Shown here piece after piece: positions 26,001 through 36,300 of a stretch of DNA of 64,000 nucleotides. Each line of letters opens with the position of its first letter. The first letter of the stretch is position 1. The notes below the pieces were generated by a model. That model made no database searches and was not told the origin of the DNA. It was given only the letters and a program-made list of their open reading frames with translations. This DNA comes from Capitulum mitella (taxonomy: Eukaryota > Arthropoda > Thecostraca > Pollicipedomorpha > Pollicipedidae). The stretch spans positions 20,544,556-20,608,555 of the forward strand of contig CP099845.1 in assembly GCA_030062745.1 (NCBI GenBank), in the 5' to 3' direction. Both the position numbers and the translations under genes were made by a program.

Positions 26001-29000
26001 TTCCCCTCTTAGCCAAATGTATTTCAAACAACTTTATGTGGCGTCAAAATTCAGTGTGCAAAGTAAGTGCAAAACCTCAATTAGCATTTACACTGTGCCA
26101 CTTTCAAGGGTATGGAGGTTATTACAATGTTCCACTTCTAGACATTTCCAGTTATGAGACAATACAGCAATGAAACCAAGATGAGCATGTGCCTTTTTTT
26201 AGTCCATGAAAAACCCAGTCTGACACATAAGGAACCTCACAGGAGGTTGCTTTAGCTGATTCTGGCTTTGAATGGATCCTGAAGAAAGCACCCTACAAGG
26301 TGCTTTTGAGAGGCCCCATATAAGACTACTGGTGACTATGCAGGACTGGAACAGTTGTTACCACACAATTCAGCACTTCTGACTTTATGATGGCCCCCAA
26401 AATGTAAATGAAATGTCAACAAAAGCAACAAAAATGGCCTATGATCTTAACCTATGGTTAGTAGAATTTTTGAACCTAAGATAACAATGGCCTTTCTTGG
26501 GATCCAAGTCCTGAGGTCACTGACACCATGGGTGATGCCCACTTTAAAGAATAAGCAAACTTAATATTGCAAAATGCTTAAAATACTTGCTGTGCCATGA
26601 CTGATATTAACCAGTACATGTCCATGACATGACAGTGAGAAGGGCATGGCTCAAAAGCCTTTCAAACTACTTACATCAAATTTTCAGACAATATTTAAAT
26701 GGATTCCAAACTAATCTAATCCAAATCTCACAGTTATCAAGGCAGTTGTTTGGGTGGTGACTGAGCAGATCTCTAACTTTGCATGGCACTTAAAACCACT
26801 TAGTTGCCTAGCCATATTGGTACCAGAAGATGCACCATGAAAGAATAGCCCAGTTGAAACTTTTGCACCTTGCCAACATCACAACTTCTCCAAAATGGCC
26901 ACCAGAAATGCTCCAGTCACCCACTGCCTCCACAATTAGCATAAATACGAAGAATGGAGTATCCATGTGAGACAGATCAATCCCCAATGATAAGGGTCGG
27001 CAGTTTGTAAGCATCATGGAATATGACACCACTGAAAGACTTCCACCACTGAAATGCAGCAGCCTTGAAATTCAAAACAACAGACAACACTGTGATGAGA
27101 TTGGACTATGGACCATGAAGGGACCGAACAAGGACGGGCATGAGTGCCCACAAGGGAAGAGGGACAGGGAATAATATGGGGATAATATGGGGATATGAAG
27201 GGGGATAATATGGGGATGGGGATAGTATGGATATATGGAGGATCTGGATGAGATACAAAGAGAGATGATGACTGTTATGGGATGGCCATAGAAGGATATT
27301 GGGGCAGGTTGGCAAAAAGAAACTGGAATCGGAAAGGGGCAAATAAAGTGATGGGGACAGGACAGGGGACAAGCAAGGAGATGTGATGGGATAGGGAGAG
27401 AATGCCAGGAAAGGGAGAGCAATAAGGATGAGGGGCCATAACACAACAGGAACACAAAGGAGATTTGGATGGCATGAAGCCAGGGAGAAACAAGACAGGG
27501 GTCAACAGGAATGGGATAGGAGCAAGGAAAAGGGCCTGTAACAGGACAAGCACAATGATGGCATACTAGAAGGAGCCATTCCAGTGTTAGTAACCCAGTT
27601 TTTCCTCTTGGTGCCAAAGTACAAATTCTCTTTTGGAGTACAAAATGTCATGCATTTATGTGAAGAACAAAGACTAACTGGGTGCTTTGCAAGCATATGT
27701 GGCCATCAAGGGCGGATCCAGCAGATCCGTTTGGGGGGGGGGGGCAAATCAGTTTCCTGGGTCTCCATCATGGGTCAGCATAGTCGTTACCGGGGGGGGG
27801 GGGGGCAGGGGGGGAAGGTGGCTGGCCGTGGGTTTGGAGTATACTTCAGCAGCCAAGTATAGATGGTACACCATCAACCAGGATGTGGGACACTGGGCAA
27901 CTTCAAACTCTGGTTGAGTAGGAATAGCCATGTCTTTTGATGGTGGGGAGGATGGGAGGGGCAGCAAATGACCACTCTGAGTACAAAATTTTTCTTGCAG
28001 TATAAAATTTTTGGTGCTGCTTCACACTACAGTTTTTCCAACAATGAGCCATTCACCCAACACTGACAGGAGTATTTTGCCACCATCCATTGGCTCAGAG
28101 GGGGATGTTTATGCTTCCCATTTATAATGAGAACCAATCTCCCAATTCAGCTGACTCAAATGGCAGCTGACAGCACAAACCTTTTGGTCCTATGACTTAT
28201 ACATTTTTTTTACTTTTAGGCCACTGATTGGACTGTCATATTGGGATAGGTATGTGGCCTAGGTCTACATAACCACCCTAATACCCTTCTATGCCCATCC
28301 TGTTATAGTCATCATCTCTCTCCATAAACAGTTCAGGTCCTCCATATCCCTGCACTACCCCAGATTTCCTTTCCTCTCCCTCTTTTCTTGCAGGCACTCA
28401 TGCCTGTTCTTGTTTGGCCCCAATCCACTTTCTTGTCCAGTTCCAGTGTTGCTGTCTCTCATTTCAAATTTAAAGAGTGCTGCATTTAAACTTCATGGGA
28501 CATTTTGCAGTAAAATCCCACCAATGCTCTACACCAGTGAACATTAACATTTGGCTTGTAAGCAATGCAACATATTTTTGCTAAGTGCTTATTTCCTGGC
28601 CAAAAATAGCATAAATGGCATAAAAATCATATAAGATGGTTTTAACAGCAAATATTTGTGCACCGGTGTTGCATTACATTATTCCAAGATGAGGAAAATG
28701 AAAGAAATTAATTATTATAATCATAAATAACAACACATTTGTCACTGACTGCCATGCCACTTGTCTGTTTGGTCTCTGCTGGGATTCTCCAGAAACAAAT
28801 TAAAAAAGGGCAGTTTCCAAGGCTGAGGTATTCTGGGCCTTACAACATCACCGGCATGACCAAACATAATTATTAATACATTTAACAAGACATGTAACCA
28901 AAACCAACCCAACCTATTTACAAACTAACCTATTTTGATGTGCAATCCTTACTTGGATGGACAAAGCCAGGCCATACATCACATTTTTGCCAGGCAGTGA

Positions 29001-30001
29001 AAAACAACATAAATGACATGAAAGTCATACAACAAACAACATAAATGGCATGGAAACCATACAGCAGACAGTTTTAAGGCAAATACTTGTGATCTGGTTG
29101 CTGCATAATATCATTCTGGTGTGAAGAAAGTGAAAAAATCACCAAATAATATCATCATTCAACTCATCACCAACTGCCATGCCACTTGTCTGCCTGACTT
29201 CTGCTATGATTCTATGATAACAAAGTCAAAAGGGGCAAGTTCCCATGGTGAAGGTATTTTGGGCTTAATGACATCAGTATAACCTAAATTAATGGATAAT
29301 AAACAAGATAACTAACCTAACCTGACCTAACCCATACCTACCCCTAGTATATCCTAATCTGACCTAAACTAACCTATTTATTCACACTAACCTCTGTTGG
29401 ACAGAGACAAGTCCAATCACACCCTTAATAGGCCTACGGTCTCTTAAATACAGCAGAAGTGGCCTGTGAACAGGTAAATATGTGGCATATGACTAGCTTG
29501 CACCATAATCAGGTCTGACATACTGCAAAGGCCACCATATTTCCATCACCCATATAACATGCAGCTTACCTCTTCTGAAGTTTCTGCATGAGGGACACAA
29601 AAGCAATTTGTGACCTCCACACATGCTTTTTCATAAGTTCCTGTAAACAAGACCATTATTAAATGACTGCACATGATGGCACAGCTTAATAAAAAGAAAA
29701 CAGGAGCTAATGGTTTACATTTAAACTATTGAATACTTAATGAACACTGTAACCTCATTCCATTTAATGTTCAAAATATTTCGCACCACAGTAATGCAGT
29801 TCTCTCAATGGTCAGAGTTTGTGTATTAGAGCATCATGGTACGCATGATAAAAATCAGTTGCAAATGATGTGTGTAAAACGAGCCAACTTACCAAGAAGG
29901 GTGCCTATGATCCGAGGCTTGTCTTGTCCCCTCCTTTCATATGCATCCACAATTTGGAACAACACTGTAGGATGCACTTTAACGGTGAGATCCAACGACA
30001 T
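23027..30001 (-). CDS. EIF3F: Eukaryotic translation initiation factor 3 subunit F (eIF3f)
   Basis: Exons in transcript order are 30001-29893, 29640-29570, 25514-25291, 24364-24156, 23713-23580 and 23110-23027 (TGA at 23029-23027). They total 831 nt, or 276 residues, close to the ~280 of Drosophila eIF3f1, and all phases agree. eIF3f is an MPN-domain subunit of the eIF3 complex that helps load mRNA on the 40S ribosome. Recognisable blocks in order are LTVKVHPTVLFQIVDAYERR, VIGTLLG-like RIIGTLLG, VEVTNCFCVPH, MYELHQQVAPLEVMVGWFATG, TDHSVLIHTYY, PIHLTLDT, GTMFSPVPVEL, EYVDDVLSGK, VGRQLLDMMHSVPKM and DLLMVVYLSQLTKTQIQI. The start at 30001 (MSLDLTVKVHP) matches the insect proteins; an in-frame ATG at 30139 would add 46 residues and is less likely. 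Intron 2 is 3.9 kb and CpG-poor. Confidence 0.96.
27169..27235 (+). repeat. Short tandem repeat, GGGGATAATAT-type
   Basis: GGATAATATGGGG and close variants recur about five times. This lies inside the CpG-poor intron of eIF3f, in a wider purine-rich stretch (about 27110-27440). Confidence 0.7.
27705..27965 (+). mobile_element. hAT-like miniature element (family 2), copy 1
   Basis: It begins AGGGCGGATCCAGCAGATCC, followed by long G-runs. It shares with 38984-39297 the order GATCCAGCAG, G-run, GGCAAA, a second G-run, GAGT.TACTTCAGC, ATAGATGG, CATCAACCA and CTCTGGTTGAGTAG. GGCGGATCCAG is a common hAT miniature-element end in invertebrates. The right end is not clear. Confidence 0.5.
28583..29445. 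repeat. Two head-to-tail diverged repeat copies ending in TAACC-like tails
   Basis: Copy A (about 28583-28985) and copy B (about 29005-29445) share, in order, CATAAATGGCAT, GGTTTTAA/AGTTTTAA..GCAAATA, TGCCATGCCACTTGTCTG, AAAGGGGCAAG-like, AGGTATTNTGGGC, then a degenerate CCTAACC tract and a closing TTGGA..GGACAAAGCCA-type block. The period is about 430 bases. The closing block recurs after the TTAGG array at 42222-42285. The repeats sit in intron 2 of eIF3f. Confidence 0.6.
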
Positions 30002-32855
30002 GGCTTCAGTATATTTTACTAAACTTATCAACAACACGTCAACAGCGTCCTCTCCCGCTACCCATATGCCACACCGAGACCGAGGTGTGACACCTTGCCC
30101 GCAACAGTCCTCCTCACGTAAGGTAAATGCCGCACACATTTAGCACAATAATGGCGCGATTGCGGAGAAAGTTTGTGCTAAATTGTGGGAATGGCAGGTA
30201 ATGTTTCGCTTTCAGATATGTTTTTCAACTGATATTTTTTATTTATGGTGCTTCCAAAAGCTTTAGCGTAGCTTTACTGTTTATCCTATTTCGCCATGTC
30301 CTATTTACAACTGTGGCGTGCTGTTACCAGCGAGCACTGGCCGAAGAACAGTGTATTCGCTGGTCTTATGGACATTTACTTACATGTCCTTAAGCTTACT
30401 TACCTGACGTTAGGAATCCATTAAACTTAACTTACCTTACTCTAGGAGCATACAGAATTTTGGAACCTACTAGGCATAGACGTAGGAACGTTCAGAAGGT
30501 AAGGGTGCCTGTGCCAATTTTGAGGCCGATTCATTTCATGCATCGCCATAGGGTTAATTGTTCAGCATTCTCGCAAAGTAGGGATGCCATGGCACCCACG
30601 GACCCCCGTTCCAACGCTTATGTTACTAGGCCCTAAGGCGGCGGAACGGGGGTTGCACAGGGGCACCGTGCCTCCCTGCAATTGGCGAGATTTAGCATTA
30701 ACCCTATGGCGCTGCATGGAAAGAAATGGCCTGAAAAGTAGCCAGTGCCCTCCTTATCGGAACATGTTCCGCACCTAGTGACTATTGCTGTAGTGTAAAA
30801 TGTTTCGCCCACCACGGCGCGGGGTCGCTCTGCAGTCGGCATTGTGCGGGCCACGCGGTGGGACGCGGACGCCACCTTTTGCGCATGACCAGCACCAAGG
30901 GTACCTGATTCAAGCGCCCGCCGCCAGGCGGTGGTCGCCTCGGCCGTCTGGTTGCACGCCGGCGGTGGAGCCGCACATGGCCGCTAGGCGGCGGTGGGCG
31001 CTGCATCAGGTGCCTAGGATGCTGCTGCCGGGTTAGGAGCATGCACCAAAGGGGTGAAGGACCCATGCCGTAGCGCGAGCGATGTGGATCGCGAAGGCCC
31101 GGCTTTCGGGACACTCCGCACCGTGGCTTCTTTGGGGTAGGTCATGTGGGTGTCGGGCCAAAGAGGGTCTCGAGATTCTGAAATTGGGATTTCCCCTGCG
31201 TAAATATAGGCGCTGTGATTGTGTGTTTGTACCGAATGTATCACGTTGAATGTTAGGATTGGTTGTACGATTCTGTAGCCGTAACTTGTAATTAGTGAAT
31301 ATATGGGATCCAAGAGATCAGTTATCTTTCTCCTAGTGTGGGGTGCCGGGACTACTCTGCGGTGAGCGCAACACATATGTGTGTACCGGGTCGCACGTGA
31401 CGACCGTGCGGCACAGGCGAGCGAAACGGCGATACCGGTGCTTTTGGCTCCCCGCGACGAGTTCGGCCGACGACTCACGGTGAAGGGTGGAACGGCGTTG
31501 GGCGGTGCGTGGCGCTGTTTGGTGTCGTGATAGGGTCCGAATCCGGAAGGACCTCCCCCATCTTTTTACAGTAGGATCGCGTCGTTTGGAGCTCTGGTGA
31601 GCGGCTGTTCGTCAAATACAGATAGAAACTGAATGTTTTCCAATTAGTGTCCATCCTGGATTTGAAAACGTTCGGAGATGTGGCGGAGACGACGTGGGAT
31701 GGGAGGTTGCTTCCATCCGAAAACCACTGGCATGGTTTTCGGCAAATTTGTGGGTGCCCAAAACACATGGGGACATCCAGACATCGCCTATCGGAGGGGA
31801 AGGGGGTCGTGACAGGCGTTTATACCTAAAGTTAAGAGAAATGAGTTTAAAAAGGTATTACGGGAGGTAAATTACAGAAAGATGACTTCCGTAAATCATA
31901 GATGGCTTTATGGCAGCGACATCCTTAAAGGGAATATATCTGGTTTTTCCACTGTCCGAAAAACGCATTCCGGGGAATGCGTTTAACATTGGTTTAATTG
32001 GCGAATTTAACATTGGTTATGGATCATCATGGAAATGAAAAGTGTTTTTGCGTCATCTTAAACCAACATTTCATGTATTTTAGGTATTGCTTTTATCGAC
32101 AGTGATATCGGTGAGCAAAATACAATACACAATACTAGAGAAAGGAGCCAATCGGCGAGCGGAAAATACATAGGTAAACCTTGGACGTACCCGATGCTTA
32201 CCTAACACTCTGCTTTGCTGTACCAGATGCCGCTGCAAACGGCAGCGACGATTGTTTTGGCGGACAACACTAACGTATTTCGACCTATTCACGTAATACA
32301 TACCTGCGAGGGAGAATCGAGGAACAGCAGCGGTACTTGCCTGAATCCATGATGGTCGCCTTTATAATTTTGGTGTTCGTCAACTGCTGTCAGCGTCCAC
32401 ATCGCTGAGAATAACGATACGCTAACCGATTCATCGGTGATTGTAGTGTTGAAAAGAAAATGGGGTAAGTGGATTAAACCGGGGCAGGCAGCCAGCGTAT
32501 TCACCTACCCCAGTAAAATATGAGCTAACGAGAGCGAGTTGGCAAGAATGAATGGTACATTCCCTTTGATTCATAGAAATGTCCTCCTCATTCGTGCGTG
32601 AAGTTAAAAAATCACGATTTGTGTATATACACTCTCTTTAATGGAGGACCTTTCTCCTTGACCCGCCGAGAATCCGGCTTGACACGATGGTACTTGGAGG
32701 GTGGTGGGAAAAAGCAACTGGTGAGTGACAATGGAGTAAATGAGTTCCGATTACGGTTTGCAGAGCTGATTTTAGATGGCTAACGTCATGGGACTGAGAA
32801 TAGAACTACATTTCAATATTTAAACATTATTTAAGTTGTGGGTGCCCAAATCTAT
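30002..32855. other. eIF3f 5' flank and intergenic DNA; no recognised gene
   Basis: This includes the eIF3f promoter side. CpG content returns to normal right of exon 1. A GC-rich block lies at 30780-31100. No coding exon was recognised on either strand. An ATG at 30151 on the + strand opens a short frame that meets a GTAATG donor-like site, but nothing supports it as a gene. Confidence 0.5.
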
Positions 32856-32859
32856 GTCT

Positions 32860-33200
32860 TTGTAGATGTAGGAAACCACAGCCCTGGTTGTTCCACGTGT
32901 TTACTGTCCTGCCAGGAAACGTTTGGGGCCCCTAGGGAGACCTTGCTCTAGGCTTGTGCAGCTCGAGATGGCTTCGTGTATTTCCGGAGGTCAACAGCTG
33001 AAGATCTGGTTCAATGTCTATGAAACCTTTCAGGATTTGGAAGATCAAGATCACGACTTCTCGCAGCCGTCCGTAGGACAGCGAAGGCAGGCCCAATTCC
33101 TTGAGGCTGTGCGAGTATAGTTTGGACCTTAGCCCTGGAAGCTTTGCCCAGCAATGCGTCTGAATGGCACAGTGGGCACGTCAAGCCGTCAATTTTCATG
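32860..33200 (-). mobile_element. LINE (non-LTR retrotransposon) relic, C-terminal part of reverse transcriptase
   Basis: Translated on the minus strand, this shows the typical region after the reverse transcriptase fingers and palm of CR1/L2/Jockey-like LINEs. The blocks are LKELGLPSLSYGRLREVV (compare LGLPTLEYRRLRGDMI in the family), then ILKGFIDIEPD, TRSHLELHKPRAR (compare TRGHSLKLFKPRAR) and, one frame over, VNTWNN (compare VVNVWNSLP). At least two frame changes and a stop show that it is a dead fragment of about 340 bases. The clade cannot be set from so little. It begins right behind the eIF4A3 polyadenylation signal. Confidence 0.75.
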
Positions 33201-33244
33201 GCCGTCTGCGCCGAATGTAATCAAGCACCGCGTATTTCACGACG

Positions 33245-33250
33245 TTTATT
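33245..33250 (-). promoter_or_regulatory. Likely eIF4A3 polyadenylation signal AATAAA
   Basis: TTTATT on the + strand is AATAAA in the sense of eIF4A3, about 150 bases after its stop codon. It is the first canonical signal downstream, so the mRNA probably ends near 33225. Confidence 0.6.
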
Positions 33251-33399
33251 GCGACAATGGACATGTCACGTTCTCAGCGTGTTCTAAGCCTCCTCTTTTT
33301 GGTCCATGGTCCTAAATACAGCAGCACTTCCATACGAAGATGCCTAGGGATGATAAAGCGAAGTGGATGATCTGTCCGAAGATGGTCTCGCGGCGATCT

Positions 33400-36300
33400 T
33401 CAAATCAAATCAGCAACTGGAAAAGAAAACAAAGCAGTTCAGCTGATGTCCTACCACCTGTATAACGCAGGAGAAAAGCACCTGCGATGGACGCATAACA
33501 GCGCACACCACTCTTCATTACGGTAATCTGGTTCCAGCTCACGTTCACAAGTCAATCAAGACAGAAAAAGCTTCCACCTTTTTGTCATCTGTAATTCACG
33601 TCATAATTCTCAGCAATCGAAGCGACAATGCACAACTTCACGACAATCGTTAGCGGCGTTAACGCGGCACCCAATCCTAAAAGCCGTCCCAAGCCCCCTC
33701 GCATCCCGCCCTTCTCACCGTTCATGGGCATCTCGTCGATCTGTGTGGAGTAGTACTGCTCGATGTCGCGCAGGATGCGGATGTCGTCGGCCTTGACGAA
33801 GTTGATGGCGACGCCCTTGCGGCCGAAGCGGCCCGAGCGACCGATCCGATGAATGTACAGCTCGCGGTTGTTGGGCAGGTCGTAGTTGATGACCAGCGAC
33901 ACCTGCTGCACATCAATGCCGCGCGCCCACACGTCCGTGGTGATCAGCACCCGACTGTGGCCTGCGGACAGACCAGGTCAGGTCAGGTCAGGCCAGGGAG
34001 AACAACCAGGGGTTACAACTCCGTGGTGATGTGTGTCCGTCTGTGACCTAGGGACAGATCAGGTCAGATCAGAGAGGGTAGTCAGGGGTCACATTTCCTT
34101 ACTGATGAGCACCCGGCTGTGACCTGGAGACAGCTCACGTCAGGTCTGTGAGCATGATTAACACCTGGCTGTGGCCAAACGATTCGCGTCGTTTCCTTGT
34201 GCATCATCAGGAAACAATGGATCTCTACTTGGGAAAATATCCTCGGGTTTGGTGAGAAAGTTCGATCAAGGGCAAACTGTCGTTCATGCCGACAGCAGTC
34301 CGAGCGCTGAAAACCATTTTCTCACCAGTGTCCAGCCTACCCATCTCTACAGAGCGTGTGTCATTCCGACGTCTAGCGCACCTGCCCTGAACTCCTTCAT
34401 GATGGCCTCGCGCTCCTTCTGCGGCATGTCTCCGTGCATCGAGGTCACCGTGAAGTTGGCCTCCCGCATCTTCTCGGTCAGCCAGTCCACCTGGCAACGG
34501 GAGACGAGTCAGACGACCTCGATCGGGACTGGCGGCTCGGAGGCGTAGGCGTGGCTCCGGGTCGGACTTATTTTACTTCAGTTGCAGAATTACGAACAAA
34601 ACTGTGCAAATGGCGGGAGATGTGCACGCAAGAGCAAAAGAACTTGAAAAACTGTCAAATGCCAACAGGTCCAGTTATCATCAGCCGCCCCAGCCATCAA
34701 GACCAAGTCGAGCGTTGCACCTTTCGCTTGGTGTTGCAGAAGATGACCGCCTGGGTGATGGTGAGCGTGTCGTAGAGGTCGCAGAGCGTGTCGAACTTCC
34801 ACTCCTCGCGCTCCACGGCCACGAAGAACTGCTTGATGCCCTCCAGCGTCAGCTCGTCACGCTTGACCAGGATCCGGATCGGATCCGTCATGAACTTGCT
34901 GGTCATCTCCAGGATCTCGTGCGGCAGCGTGGCCGAGAGCAGCACCACCTGCCGGCGCGGACCGCCTGCTAGTAGGAGCGATGGCCGACATCTCTGCTGG
35001 TGCGGTCAGGTTTACGAGGCTCAATTTTAACAACACCGGTCAAGTTGGCTGATGTTCAAAACACCTCCTTCCAAGATCCATGGGAGACGCAACGATCTTT
35101 CCCAGGAATCTCTGCAGAAAACGCGAAAGGCCACATCAAACAAAACATTAACTGGTCAAGCGCCTCAGGTTAACACCAAAACAACCCAGCATACACTAAG
35201 CCAGTAATGTGAAGGAAGATGGCCATAGCTACAGATGATATAGGCCATAGATGGCCATAGAAGGAAGACGGCCTAGACCACGCGTTTTCGTTGGCGGGGT
35301 AGCTGACCTGGGTGGCCGGCGGCAGGTAGCGGTACACGTCGTAGATCTGCTCCTTGAAGCCCTTGTTGAGCATCTCGTCCGACTCGTCCAGCACCAGCAT
35401 CTTGATGGAGCGCGTGCGCAGCGTGCGGCGCCGGATCATGTCTGTCGGCGACCGGCGGAACACGGTCACAGATCGCAGGTCAGAGGTCGCAGAGAGGTCA
35501 AACAGACTTGTCGGCACCCGGCCGCACAATCAACCAGGAGAAACACCTTTGCCTGACATTAAGACACCTACTGGAGACCATTGCAGCCCACAGACACGTA
35601 TTACACTATCTCGAAAAATAACAACCTAGCAGTACCTGAAGTACGCCGCCACCTTCTGCTTGCTCCAGCGGAGCGGGAGGGGCAGCGGATGCCTCCTCAA
35701 TAACTCAAACCAACGGACTGATCCGGCCGATGCAAACGGTGATCGATTGCTCCAGTGATACGCCGCCGAGCATGTCGCATTTCTGGACATCTAGACCGTA
35801 TTTTAGATCAAAGATCAAGTCCAAGATTGATATCTGACCGATCTGAGGCGCCCCTTTTGCATACAAATCGGAGACTGCAAACATCCCAGAGCCGACGGAT
35901 GTGCAAAGGCATGAATGTGATACCAAAACGCATCTATCTGAGGAAATGGTGATACATGCCAAAGTAAGTTACAAATGTTGTCATTTACATGGCAGTTTTA
36001 AGTAAGCCTTATATACTGCATACAATTCCATTAACTCCATAACATACATTTAAATACTTGTTTCCTTGCTTGGTTTCCTCCAAAACAATTTAAATTGCTG
36101 TCACAACTGGTTTTAAGGCATCAAATGGCACAAAATCCGGGAAATCATAATAGAACATGTGGTCCAAGACATTATGCATGACCATCACTCAATGATGACT
36201 TTCAATGACCTCAGCTCACGACTTTCAAGTACATCTTGTGCACTATCAGCCATCTCCCAGCACCAATGTGTTCATGAAGCTCAAGCAGACTTAAAAACAT

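Larger units (their letters stand above)
25560..29560. other. CpG-poor domain in intron 2 of eIF3f
   Basis: I count only about 15-20 CG dinucleotides in roughly 4 kb, several of them inside one inserted miniature element. The gene's exons 3-5 and the DNA beyond exon 1 are CpG-dense, and the 71-nt exon 2 has none. The change at both edges is abrupt. Decay of methylated CpG to TG/CA is the likely cause, and gene-body methylation in arthropods is known to favour the 5' part of housekeeping genes. Confidence 0.8.

Noticed and set aside
29893-30139. Upstream ATG extending eIF3f by 46 residues
   Set aside because: The extension has no similarity to the family, and MSLDLTVKVHP matches insect starts.
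30151-30200. Possible first exon of a gene divergent from eIF3f (MARLRRKFVLNCGNG then GTAATG)
   Set aside because: The donor is weak, no continuing exon was found, and the frame resembles no known protein.
33540-33590. Alternative last exon for eIF4A3 giving a [14 protein letters not shown]-type tail
   Set aside because: A better acceptor further on gives VADLI, which is almost invariant in eIF4A3.
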